This document shows, piece by piece, positions 35,001 through 43,734 of a stretch of DNA of 64,000 nucleotides (position 1 is its first letter; each line of letters starts with the position of its first letter). The notes beneath the pieces were generated by a model that was given only the letters and a program-made list of their open reading frames with translations, was not told the origin of the DNA and did no database searches. This stretch comes from Ruminococcus sp. (GTDB lineage: Bacteria; Bacillota; Clostridia; Oscillospirales; Ruminococcaceae): positions 322,500-386,499 of the forward strand of contig SVNK01000001.1 in assembly GCA_015066935.1 (NCBI GenBank), written 5' to 3'. The translations under genes and the position numbers were made by a program.

Positions 35001-36728
35001 TTGTATAAAACGATATTCTCCCATGTGGGAAAGTACAAAAAACAGGCAATTCTTTCCCCGATAACAATTATCGGAGAGGTTGCCATGGAAGTAACAATTC
35101 CTCTTGTTACTGCGGAAATCATCGACAACGGAATCAAAGCGGAGAACGTCCCCTATGTTGCAAAAATGGGACTTCTGATGGTCTGTATGGCTCTGCTGTC
35201 GCTGGTTTTCGGAGCACTTGCCGCACGTTTCAGTGCTGTTGCAGGCATGGGATTTGCGAAGAATCTCAGAAGTGCGATGTTTAAAAAGGTTCAGGACTTT
35301 TCATTTGCCAACGTCGATAAATTCTCGACGGCTTCCCTGACCACTCGACTCACAACTGACGTAACAAACCTTCAGATGGCATTCATGATGCTCATACGAA
35401 TGGCATTCCGTTCACCGATAATGCTCGTGCTGGCGACGATTATGGCTGTGCGGACGAATGCGAAGCTCTCGCTTGTATTCATTGCGGCGATACCCGTCCT
35501 TGCAATCGCCCTTTTCTTCATTGCAGCGAATGCCTTCCCGAGGTTCAACGTCATGCTCCGCAAGTACGACGACATGAACGCTAAAATTCAGGAGAACCTT
35601 GTGGGAATCCGTGTTGTTAAGGCGTTTGCACGTGAGGACTATGAGAAAAAACGCTTCACCGACAACACCGAGGCTGTCCGCAAAGCCCAGTATTTTGCGG
35701 AAAAGCTTGTTATACTCAATATGCCGATAATGCAGCTTTGTATGTACGGAAGTATTGTTGCGATTTTATGGTTCGGCGGAAACATGGCTGCTGACGGCAG
35801 CATGGATACGGGCGTTCTTTCAAGCTTCATCATGTACGTGACACAGATTCTGATGTCGCTGATGATGCTTTCGATGCTCTTTATCATGTTCATCATTTCA
35901 CGTGCCTCGATGGAGCGTGTCTACGAGGTTCTTTCGGAGGAGCCTGCAATCAAGGGTGCGGAAGACTCCGATGTCTCCGCAGAGGACGGCTCAATCAGCT
36001 TCAGAAACGTGAGCTTCAGCTATTTCAGCGATATGAACAACCTCGCACTTGAAAACGTGAGCTTCGATATAAAGTCGGGAGAGACTATCGGAATTATAGG
36101 CGGTACGGGTTCGTCAAAGACCACGCTTGTCCAGCTTATTCCACGTCTTTACGACGCCACAGAGGGACAGGTGCTTGTAGGCGGTCACGACGTTAAGGAG
36201 TACTCTCTTGATACTCTGCGTGAACAGGTTGCGATGGTTCTCCAGAAGAACGTGCTGTTTTCGGGAACAATCCGTGACAATCTGAAATGGGGCGACGAAA
36301 ATGCCTCCGACGAGGAAATCATCGAAGCCTGCAAGGCTGCGTGCGCCCACGATTTCATAACGGGCTTCCCCGAAGGCTACGACACAAATCTCGGACAGGG
36401 CGGTGTGAATGTCTCAGGCGGACAGAAGCAGCGTCTGTGCATTGCAAGAGCGCTTCTCAAAAAGCCGAAAATCATTATTCTTGACGATTCCACGAGTGCT
36501 GTTGATACGGCTACCGACAGCAGCATCCGCAAAGCCTTCCGTGAGAAGCTTTCGGAGACTACCACAATTATTATCGCACAGCGTATAACCTCGGTAAAGG
36601 ACGCCGACAGGATTTTTGTCATGGACGACGGTAAAATCGTTGACATCGGTACTCATGACGAGCTTATGAAGTCAAGCAGCATCTACCGTGAGGTGTATGA
36701 ATCGCAGCAGAAAGGAGCTGAGGAATAA
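35001..36728 (+). CDS. ABC exporter half-transporter (first of pair)
   Basis: 575 residues: an N-terminal membrane domain with about six helices (residues 15-300) and an ABC domain (about 335-570). The ABC domain shows Walker A GGTGSSKTTL, signature VSGGQKQRL, Walker B IILDDSTSAVD and the H-loop region IAQRITSV, where the usual His of AHR is Gln. The TTG start at 35001 follows AAAGGAG. It overlaps the next ABC gene by one base (TAATG), so the two should form a heterodimer of the multidrug/lipid exporter class (compare LmrC/BmrC-type). The missing H-loop His and the Asp after Walker B (DDS rather than DEA) suggest this NBD carries the degenerate site. Confidence 0.93.
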   Translation: MYKTIFSHVGKYKKQAILSPITIIGEVAMEVTIPLVTAEIIDNGIKAENVPYVAKMGLLMVCMALLSLVFGALAARFSAVAGMGFAKNLRSAMFKKVQDFSFANVDKFSTASLTTRLTTDVTNLQMAFMMLIRMAFRSPIMLVLATIMAVRTNAKLSLVFIAAIPVLAIALFFIAANAFPRFNVMLRKYDDMNAKIQENLVGIRVVKAFAREDYEKKRFTDNTEAVRKAQYFAEKLVILNMPIMQLCMYGSIVAILWFGGNMAADGSMDTGVLSSFIMYVTQILMSLMMLSMLFIMFIISRASMERVYEVLSEEPAIKGAEDSDVSAEDGSISFRNVSFSYFSDMNNLALENVSFDIKSGETIGIIGGTGSSKTTLVQLIPRLYDATEGQVLVGGHDVKEYSLDTLREQVAMVLQKNVLFSGTIRDNLKWGDENASDEEIIEACKAACAHDFITGFPEGYDTNLGQGGVNVSGGQKQRLCIARALLKKPKIIILDDSTSAVDTATDSSIRKAFREKLSETTTIIIAQRITSVKDADRIFVMDDGKIVDIGTHDELMKSSSIYREVYESQQKGAEE

Positions 36729-38620
36729 TGCCGCCGAAACCACAGAATCTCCCGATTGCAAAGCCGAAGAACACCTTTGGTACGCTGAAGCGTATTTTCG
36801 GATATATGTACGGATTCAGGGTGCATCTTGTATTTGTACTTATCGGTATTATTTTCAGTGCCGCCGCAGGTATAGCGGGAAACTACCTCCTCAAGCCCGT
36901 TGTCGATAATATCGAGGACGGTCTGAAAACGGGCGACTGGGATAAATCCGCATTCATCGGACTCCTCTGCATTATGGGAGGAATCTATTTCGTGGGAGCA
37001 GTTTCTTCGTTTGTGTATCAGCGTCTTATGATGAAGATTTCCACGACGGCTCTCATGCGTATACGAAACGACCTCTTCGACAAAATGGAGTCTCTGCCGA
37101 TACGCTTCTTCGATAAGCACACTCACGGCGAGCTTATGAGCCTTTATACCAACGATACCGACGCAATCCGTGAAATGCTCAGCAACAGCGTCTCACACTT
37201 CATCAGCTCTGCAATAACGATTGTGGGCGTATTCACGGCGATGGTCATTTACAGCTGGCAGCTCACAATAATCGTAATCGTAATGCTGTTCATAATCATC
37301 AGACTGATTGGTTTTATCGGGTCACGAAGCGGAAAAGGGTTCATCGCACAGCAGAAGTCTCTGGGTGCGGTAAACGGCTACATCGAGGAGATGATAGAGG
37401 GACAGAAGGTAGTAAAGGTTTTCAGCCACGAGGACGAGGTCAATGCAGGTTTTGACGCTCTCAATGAGGAGCTTTGCCGCAATGCCACAAGAGCAAATAC
37501 CTTTGCGAATATTCTTATGCCGATTATGAACAATCTCTCCTATGTCCACTACGCCGTAACGGCAATTGCAGGCGGAATAATGGTCGTGAAGGGAATCGGC
37601 AGCATGACGGTAGGTACGGTTGTTTCGTATCTTCAGTTCACGAGAAGCTTCTCACAGCCGATTACCCAGATTTCACAGCAGCTCAATTCCGTACTGACCG
37701 CTCTTGCGGGTGCGGAGCGTATCTTCGCTGTAATCGACGAAACTCCCGAGGAGGACAGCGGCTACGTTACACTTGTAAATGCCGAAATCTCCGCCGACGG
37801 TACAATTACCGAATCCGAAAAGCGTACAGGACGCTGGGCATGGAAGCATCCACATAAGTCCGACGGAACCGTTACATATACAGAGGTAAGAGGCAGACTT
37901 GAGCTGGACGACGTTTACTTCGGCTATGAACCCGAAAAGACCGTCCTCAACGGCATAAGTCTGTATGCCGAGCCGGGACAGAAAATTGCTTTTGTAGGCT
38001 CTACGGGTGCAGGTAAGACCACAATCACAAATCTTATCAACCGCTTCTATGACGTCCCCGACGGTAAAATCCGCTACGACGGAATAAATATCAACAAAAT
38101 CCGTAAGGACGACCTGCGTCGTTCACAGTCGATAGTGCTTCAGGATACCCACCTTTTCACGGGTACCGTTATGGACAATATCCGCTACGGAAAGCTTGAC
38201 GCAACAGATGACGAGGTCTATGCAGCTGCTAAGCTTGCAAACGCCGATACATTCATTACTCACCTTGAAAACGGCTACAATACCATGCTTACGGCAGACG
38301 GTGCGAATCTCAGTCAGGGACAGCGTCAGCTTATTGCGATTGCAAGAGCTGCAATTGCCGACCCGCCCGTCCTTATTCTCGACGAGGCTACAAGTTCTAT
38401 CGACACACGTACCGAAGCTCTCATTGAAAAAGGCATGGACAGTCTCATGGAGGGCAGAACGGTATTCGTTATCGCACACAGACTTTCAACGGTCCGTAAT
38501 TCCCATGCGATAATGGTACTTGAAAAGGGAAAAATCATCGAGCGTGGAAATCACGACGACCTTATCGCACAGAAGGGTAAATATTATCAGCTCTACACGG
38601 GAATGTTTGAACTGAGCTGA
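36728..38620 (+). CDS. ABC exporter half-transporter (second of pair)
   Basis: 630 residues; six-helix membrane domain (about 20-330), then an ABC domain with GSTGAGKTTI, signature LSQGQRQL and Walker B VLILDEATSSID, followed by IAHRLSTV with the H-loop His. An insert of about 35 residues (around 345-385, RTGRWAWKHPHKSDGTV) precedes the NBD. It has a canonical catalytic Glu, in contrast to its partner, as is typical of heterodimeric exporters. The substrate is unknown. Confidence 0.93.
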   Translation: MPPKPQNLPIAKPKNTFGTLKRIFGYMYGFRVHLVFVLIGIIFSAAAGIAGNYLLKPVVDNIEDGLKTGDWDKSAFIGLLCIMGGIYFVGAVSSFVYQRLMMKISTTALMRIRNDLFDKMESLPIRFFDKHTHGELMSLYTNDTDAIREMLSNSVSHFISSAITIVGVFTAMVIYSWQLTIIVIVMLFIIIRLIGFIGSRSGKGFIAQQKSLGAVNGYIEEMIEGQKVVKVFSHEDEVNAGFDALNEELCRNATRANTFANILMPIMNNLSYVHYAVTAIAGGIMVVKGIGSMTVGTVVSYLQFTRSFSQPITQISQQLNSVLTALAGAERIFAVIDETPEEDSGYVTLVNAEISADGTITESEKRTGRWAWKHPHKSDGTVTYTEVRGRLELDDVYFGYEPEKTVLNGISLYAEPGQKIAFVGSTGAGKTTITNLINRFYDVPDGKIRYDGININKIRKDDLRRSQSIVLQDTHLFTGTVMDNIRYGKLDATDDEVYAAAKLANADTFITHLENGYNTMLTADGANLSQGQRQLIAIARAAIADPPVLILDEATSSIDTRTEALIEKGMDSLMEGRTVFVIAHRLSTVRNSHAIMVLEKGKIIERGNHDDLIAQKGKYYQLYTGMFELS

Positions 38621-38639
38621 GAAGAATTGAGGGATTAAT

Positions 38640-39338
38640 ATGAATTTCAGACGTATAATTGCCTGCATGACGGCTTCCGTACTGTTATGTACAGCGGCTG
38701 CTTCGTGCAGAAAAAAGGACAAATCATCAAAGGCTATCATTCCGCCTTCAAATAATTCCGACGAAGTTTCGGTTGCCGCACAGTCGGGTGACGCCTACAT
38801 AAGCATCATCGACGGGGAATACTATATCCAGTACCTCGGCAAGAATAACGACCCTGCACATAATATGCTTTCATACAACGCAGGAGTCGCTCATATCGAG
38901 GGCAACGGAGATTACAAGGTCAGTCTCACAACAAATACAAAGGGTTTCCGCCGTGAGACCGCAGGCGACGAAAACGACAGCTCCGTTGTTCCGGAGGGAC
39001 TCTCATTCATGGCACTCATGCTCAAGGACGGCGAAAAACTCTTCCCCGACGCTGTTCTCACTATAAAATCAATCAAGGTGAACGGCAAGACTGTCAACAT
39101 GAAGGCAAAGGCGTATACATCCTCCGACGACGGCAAGGATACACGTGCAAATCTCTTCAACGAGTGGACGGGAGGCGTGCTGCCCAAGGACGCAAGATGT
39201 GTTCAGGGCAGAATTGTTGATGCAGCAGGAAAAGCCGCAGACTACGCTTCGGAATACGCTCCGATTGTTGTTGATGCAGCAGACTTTGCACAGTGGTCGG
39301 ACGTCGAGGTGGAATTCACGGTTTCGGGAATCAAATAG
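38640..39338 (+). CDS. Lipoprotein of unknown function
   Basis: 232 residues. A signal peptide with lipobox TAAASC (Cys23) predicts a lipid-anchored outer-surface protein. After a Lys-rich linker comes a beta-rich domain without recognised motifs (YISIIDGEYYIQYLGKNN near residue 55). It follows the ABC exporter by 20 bp and may belong to its operon. Ends 21 bp before the thrS leader promoter. Confidence 0.75.
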   Translation: MNFRRIIACMTASVLLCTAAASCRKKDKSSKAIIPPSNNSDEVSVAAQSGDAYISIIDGEYYIQYLGKNNDPAHNMLSYNAGVAHIEGNGDYKVSLTTNTKGFRRETAGDENDSSVVPEGLSFMALMLKDGEKLFPDAVLTIKSIKVNGKTVNMKAKAYTSSDDGKDTRANLFNEWTGGVLPKDARCVQGRIVDAAGKAADYASEYAPIVVDAADFAQWSDVEVEFTVSGIK

Positions 39339-39359
39339 TACTGCGTGAAAAATTCCCTC

Positions 39360-39388
39360 TTGACAAATCGGGAAATGTGTGATAAAAT
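39360..39388 (+). promoter_or_regulatory. Promoter of the Thr T-box leader
   Basis: TTGACA at 39360-39365, 17-bp spacer, TAAAAT at 39383-39388. Confidence 0.85.
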
Positions 39389-39394
39389 TCAGAT

Positions 39395-39636
39395 AGTATA
39401 TGTGAAAACATTGACGAGGAAGGCTTTTGTCCGCTGCGACATTTCAGAGAGCTGCCGTCTGGTGCGAGGCAGTATGTCAAGGATACAGGCACACCGCCTC
39501 TGAGTGCGTCCAATAAACGCCGCTGCTCCCGTTAAAGAGCCAATGAGTTGCATTTTTGCATGAATCAGGGTGGAATCACGGTAAATCATCGTCCCTGAAA
39601 CCGTTATGTGCGGTTTCAGGGGCGTTTTGTTTTTTC
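39395..39636 (+). promoter_or_regulatory. Threonine T-box leader of thrS
   Basis: CAGAGAGCTGCC / GGCAG forms the apical Stem I element (39446-39473). Threonine codons ACA or ACC at 39491-39495 lie in the specifier region. The T-box motif AGGGTGGAATCACGG is at 39567-39581. A terminator with CCTGAAACCG / CGGTTTCAGG at 39594-39621 ends in TTTTGTTTTTT. The threonine assignment follows thrS downstream. A RAYT gene lies between the leader and thrS. Confidence 0.93.
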
Positions 39637-39648
39637 GGATGTGATATT

Positions 39649-40176
39649 ATGAATGTTCCTGTGCGTAAACCAATCCGTCTCCACGATTACGATTACAGCC
39701 GCAGCGGTGCGTATTTCGTGACGGTTTGTACCAAAAATAAACAGCATTTATTCTGGGATAATAATGATAAATATCGACCTTTCGGATATGATACCAATCA
39801 ATCTGTAGGGGCGAACTGTGTTCGCCCGCATAATCGGATACACTTGTCATCAATCGGAATTGTCGTAAAAAATGAATTGCAGAAAATATCGACCTTATAT
39901 AACGGGGAAATTAAAATATCCAAATATGTGATAATGCCGGATCATATTCACATGATTATTGACATTATCAGCCCCGACATCGGGCGAACACAGTTCGCCC
40001 CTACAATTTCACGTGTTATCAAACAATTTAAAGGGTCAATTACCAAACAAATCGGTTTTTCGCCGTGGCAGCGTTCATTCAACGACCACATAATCCGTAA
40101 TCAAGCCGAATACACCGCATATTGGCGTTACATAGAAAGCAACCCCGTAAATTGGGAAAACGACGGATTATTCTGA
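39649..40176 (+). CDS. REP-associated tyrosine transposase (RAYT, Y1_Tnp/TnpA_REP type)
   Basis: A 175-residue HUH nuclease-transposase of the RAYT group. It begins MNVPVRKPIRLHDYDYSRSG, then YFVTVCTKNKQHLF. The metal-binding His-x-His is His99/His101 in MPDHIHMII. The catalytic Tyr161 lies in YIESNPVNW. These enzymes nick single-stranded DNA at REP hairpins beside a GTAG tetranucleotide. Two identical REP units, in opposite orientation, lie inside the gene in frame (residues 53-61 and 111-119). It starts 13 bp after the thrS leader terminator, has only a weak ribosome site and no visible promoter of its own, so it should be read from the Thr T-box. Confidence 0.92.
   Translation: MNVPVRKPIRLHDYDYSRSGAYFVTVCTKNKQHLFWDNNDKYRPFGYDTNQSVGANCVRPHNRIHLSSIGIVVKNELQKISTLYNGEIKISKYVIMPDHIHMIIDIISPDIGRTQFAPTISRVIKQFKGSITKQIGFSPWQRSFNDHIIRNQAEYTAYWRYIESNPVNWENDGLF
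39805..39829 (+). repeat. REP-like unit inside the RAYT gene (direct)
   Basis: GTAG at 39805-39808 followed by the palindrome GGGCGAACTGTGTTCGCCC at 39809-39827 and GC. It encodes VGANCVRP in frame. It matches the palindrome of the 16193 array apart from strand. Confidence 0.92.
39981..40004 (-). repeat. REP-like unit inside the RAYT gene (inverted)
   Basis: The reverse complement of the 39805 unit: CGGGCGAACACAGTTCGCCC then CTAC. In frame it encodes IGRTQFAPT, ten residues after the HUH motif. The 24-base match to the first unit is exact. Confidence 0.92.
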
Positions 40177-40230
40177 TGTTTTCCGAAACATAAACACAAA
40201 TAAAACAATCATATAAAGGAGAAGAAAATC

Positions 40231-42177
40231 ATGATCAGACTTACACTCAAGGACGGCAGCGTCCGTGAAATCGAGGCAGCATCACCTGCTTCGGAAATCG
40301 TCAAAGGCATCGGTATGGGACTTTACAAGGCAGCCTGCTGCGTAAAGATTAACGGCGAGGTTAAGGACCTCCGCACAGTCATCGACTCCGACTGCGAATT
40401 CGAGGTATGCACCTTCGACTCCATCGACGGCAAAAAGACCTTCTGGCACACAGCTTCGCATATTCTCGCACAGGCTGTAAAGCGTCTTTACCCCGAAGCA
40501 AAGCTTGCAATCGGTCCCGCAATCGACAACGGCTTCTACTATGACTTCGACCTTGAAAAGCCATTCTCACCCGATGAGCTTGAGAAAATCGAGGCTGAGA
40601 TGAAGAAAATCGTCAAGGAGGGAATTGCTCTTGAGCAGTTCGAGCTTTCTCCCGAGGAGGCAATCGCAAAGCTTGAAGAAATGGACGAGCCTTACAAGGT
40701 TGAGCTTTGCAGAGAGCACGCCGATAAGGGTGAACCTATCTCGTTCTATAAGCAGGCTGAGTTTATTGACCTCTGTGCAGGTCCCCACCTCATGACAACA
40801 GCTCCCGTAAAGGCATTCAAGCTTCTTTCGTGCACAGGTGCGTACTGGAGAGGTTCAGAAAAGAACAAGATGCTCTCAAGAGTCTACGCAACTGCCTACC
40901 CCAAGGCTGCCGACCTTGAAGCTGACATCAAGCAGCGTGAGGAAGCAAAGCTCCGTGACCACAACAAGCTCGGACGTGAGCTTGAATACTTCACAACAGT
41001 TGACTGCATTGGTCAGGGACTCCCGATTCTCCTTCCTAAGGGTTCAAGGGTTATCCAGACTCTCCAGCGCTGGGTAGAGGACGAGGAGCAGAAGCGTGGC
41101 TACCTCCTCACAAAGACTCCCCTTATGGCTAAATCCGACCTCTACAAGATTTCGGGACACTGGGACCACTACCTCGACGGTATGTTCGTGCTCGGTGACC
41201 CCACCGACGATACAAAGGAGTGCTTTGCACTTCGTCCGATGACCTGTCCCTTCCAGTATCAGGTTTTCCTGAACAGACAGCGTTCATACCGTGACCTCCC
41301 CATGCGTCTCGGCGAGACATCAACCCTTTTCCGTAACGAGGACAGCGGCGAAATGCATGGTCTTATCCGTGTACGTCAGTTCACAATCTCCGAGGGACAC
41401 CTCATTCTCCGTCCCGAGCAGCTTGAAGAAGAATTCAAGGGTTGTCTTGAGCTTGCAAAGTACTGTCTTGATACTGTCGGAATGCTTGAGGACTGCACAT
41501 TCCGCTTCTCTCAGTGGGACCCTGCAAACCCCAAGAACAAGTACGAGGGTACTGCTGAACAGTGGGAGACTGCACAAGCTGCAATGGCTAAAATCCTTGA
41601 CAACCTCGGCGTTGACTACGAAATCGGTATTGACGAGGCTGCATTCTACGGTCCGAAGCTTGACATTCAGTACAAGAATGTTTACGGCAAGGAGGACACT
41701 ATCGTAACAATTCAGATTGACATGCTTCTTGCAGAGAAGTTCGGCATGGAGTATATCGACGTTGACGGTACAAAGAAGCGTCCCTATATCATCCACAGAA
41801 CATCCCTCGGCTGCTACGAGAGAACTCTCGCTTACCTCATTGAGAAGTACGCAGGTGCATTCCCACTCTGGCTTGCTCCCGAGCAGGTAAGAATCATTCC
41901 CGTTGCAGACCGTCACCTCGATTACTGCGGAGAAGTTCTCGCAAAGCTTGAAGCTGCGGGAATCCGTGCTTCTATCGACGACAGAGCAGAAAAGGTAGGC
42001 TACAAGATTCGTTCCGCAACAATGGAGAAGCTACCGATCATGCTCACAATCGGCGACAAGGAGGTCGAGGAAAAGACCGTTTCCGTCCGTTCAAGACGTG
42101 AGGGAGACCTCGGCTCAATGACTCAGACAGAGCTTCTTGCAAAGCTTATCGACGACATCGCAAATAAGGTAAGATAA
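40231..42177 (+). CDS. thrS: Threonine--tRNA ligase
   Basis: 648-residue class II synthetase. The TGS domain (1-60), the editing domain with the HTASHILAQAVKRL motif (His residues at about 71-75) and zinc-binding catalytic core (MTCPFQY, then RLGETSTLFRNEDSGEMHGL read as RNEDSGEMHGL) are visible. Near the C-terminus is the anticodon-binding domain (PVADRHLDYCGEV). AAAGGAG lies upstream of the ATG. Its transcription must pass through the RAYT gene, as no promoter is seen in 40177-40230. The composite element copy 4 begins at its stop codon. Confidence 0.98.
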   Translation: MIRLTLKDGSVREIEAASPASEIVKGIGMGLYKAACCVKINGEVKDLRTVIDSDCEFEVCTFDSIDGKKTFWHTASHILAQAVKRLYPEAKLAIGPAIDNGFYYDFDLEKPFSPDELEKIEAEMKKIVKEGIALEQFELSPEEAIAKLEEMDEPYKVELCREHADKGEPISFYKQAEFIDLCAGPHLMTTAPVKAFKLLSCTGAYWRGSEKNKMLSRVYATAYPKAADLEADIKQREEAKLRDHNKLGRELEYFTTVDCIGQGLPILLPKGSRVIQTLQRWVEDEEQKRGYLLTKTPLMAKSDLYKISGHWDHYLDGMFVLGDPTDDTKECFALRPMTCPFQYQVFLNRQRSYRDLPMRLGETSTLFRNEDSGEMHGLIRVRQFTISEGHLILRPEQLEEEFKGCLELAKYCLDTVGMLEDCTFRFSQWDPANPKNKYEGTAEQWETAQAAMAKILDNLGVDYEIGIDEAAFYGPKLDIQYKNVYGKEDTIVTIQIDMLLAEKFGMEYIDVDGTKKRPYIIHRTSLGCYERTLAYLIEKYAGAFPLWLAPEQVRIIPVADRHLDYCGEVLAKLEAAGIRASIDDRAEKVGYKIRSATMEKLPIMLTIGDKEVEEKTVSVRSRREGDLGSMTQTELLAKLIDDIANKVR

Positions 42178-42447
42178 CTGTCTGTACAGAAGTATATACG
42201 TTACTTATTGAGGAAAACCCTTTTGAAAAAGGGTTCTTCCTCAAACTCCTTTCCTAAAACTTTCAGTATGAAATTTCAGCCAGACAGGGCACACACCATA
42301 AGAATTAAGAAATTCAAATATTTCTTGGTGTGCCCTGTCTGGCTGAAATTTGTATTAAAAGTCTTTGGAAGGGGGTTCGGGGGAGAACCTTTCCTCAGAA
42401 AGGTTTCCCCCGATAAATACATATAATGCTTCTATATGGGCATTACC
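42176..42447. repeat. Composite palindromic element, copy 4 (divergent central hairpin)
   Basis: About 272 bp directly after the thrS stop and 14 bp before the stop of the convergent gene at 42462. The outer hairpins and the AAATTTCAGCC / GGCTGAAATTT segment match the other copies. The central arms are unrelated to them: left AGACAGGGCACACACCA, right TGGTGTGCCCTGTCT. Pairing is kept. Orientation as in copies 3 and 5. Confidence 0.9.
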
Positions 42448-42461
42448 CGTAAGGATGTCCG

Positions 42462-43730
42462 CTAAATGTCAAGGTTTGCAGGGTCATAGCCTATACGTCT
42501 GTACACTGCACCGTCAAGGCTGCGTACAACATTTCTTTCGGTAAAGCGGAATGATAAGTCTGCACCGTCGAGAGAGTATATATTTGCTGTATCAACTGCA
42601 AACGGGTCTTCCATTGCGAGTGCGGTCCAGAACATAATCCCCTTATTGACTACGTTCATATCACTATCATAAGCGATATAACCTTCAGCAAGACCGCACG
42701 CAATTAATGCGGGACCGTTGCCCGAAACCTTCTGCCATATACCTTTCATTCTGTTCTGAGGATACGGGAGAGCAGAATCGGGATTGAAAGACTTTCTGCT
42801 GAAAATGAGTTTTTCGTCGTCGGAAACGAGATTTGTGCCGTCGTATTCAAGATAATATCCGCCGTCATACAGCTTCAGAAGCAGGCTGATGTGGTCGGCA
42901 TTTACGCAGTCGCAGGTAACGAATTCGAGCTTGCCCTCAGCGAGCTTTATTCTTTCGAAATCGTAGAGGACGTAGTTTCCGCTGCCGTCCAGCGAGATAT
43001 ATTCAAGTTCGTCGTTGCTGTTGACGCTTGCCCAGAGTCCCCTTGTATCGGAACAAAGTTTGCGGAATTTCTCCTGAACATCAACCGTAGGCTCAACGAC
43101 TGTCGGTTCTTCCTGATGCTCCTTAGTTGTGGGAACGGTTACTGTTGTTTTCGCAGTTGACGTTACTGCCGTTGTTGTAAGAAGCGGATGACTGCATACC
43201 TCTGTTACGTCGGGGTCAGCAGGTTCGGTGGCTTCGGTTGAGTCCTCCGTGGGATGATGTGCAGGCATTGTTTCAGCAGTCGGCTCGCAATCAATCACGG
43301 TTTCCGTCTCAATTTCAATTGCGGCAGAGGTGTTTTCCACGTTATCCGCAGAACTTCCCTGACTTCCCGAGTCAGCAGGAGTTTTGATATTGGTGAGGAT
43401 TTCCTCACTCATGTTGTAGTCGTTGGGACTGTTTCTGAGAGTCCTGCCGATATGCACGATACCGAATGCCCCCACGAGTACCGCCGCACAAGCAGCAAGT
43501 GCAGCAATAATGCGTCTGTACTTAGGACGTGAGTATACGTCCGTACCCGAAGCCTGCATGCCGTTGCTGAATTCCTTATCGACGGCAGACGCTGTTCCCA
43601 TTTTATCTATGCAGCTTTCAGTTATTCTTTTCACAGCACCTTTGTCAAGTGCAGGCACATCCTTTGCAAGACGTTCGACATCAGCGTCGTTCAATTCGGG
43701 GATGTGCAGATTATCTCTTTTGTTTTTCAT
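42462..43730 (-). CDS. Anti-sigma-factor-like membrane protein
   Basis: A 422-residue bitopic protein. A cytosolic N-terminus of about 70 residues (MKNKRDNLHIPELND, rich in charged helices) is followed by a membrane segment at about 74-94 (IAALAACAAVLVGAFGIVHI). A long Thr/Glu/Pro-rich linker (about 105-200) leads to an extracytoplasmic beta-rich C-terminal domain. It starts four bases after the sigma factor's stop codon. Order and topology suggest that it binds and inhibits that sigma factor and senses an outside signal; no zinc (ZAS) motif is seen, so this is inference. Confidence 0.72.
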   Translation of the reverse strand: MKNKRDNLHIPELNDADVERLAKDVPALDKGAVKRITESCIDKMGTASAVDKEFSNGMQASGTDVYSRPKYRRIIAALAACAAVLVGAFGIVHIGRTLRNSPNDYNMSEEILTNIKTPADSGSQGSSADNVENTSAAIEIETETVIDCEPTAETMPAHHPTEDSTEATEPADPDVTEVCSHPLLTTTAVTSTAKTTVTVPTTKEHQEEPTVVEPTVDVQEKFRKLCSDTRGLWASVNSNDELEYISLDGSGNYVLYDFERIKLAEGKLEFVTCDCVNADHISLLLKLYDGGYYLEYDGTNLVSDDEKLIFSRKSFNPDSALPYPQNRMKGIWQKVSGNGPALIACGLAEGYIAYDSDMNVVNKGIMFWTALAMEDPFAVDTANIYSLDGADLSFRFTERNVVRSLDGAVYRRIGYDPANLDI

Positions 43731-43734
43731 AGAA

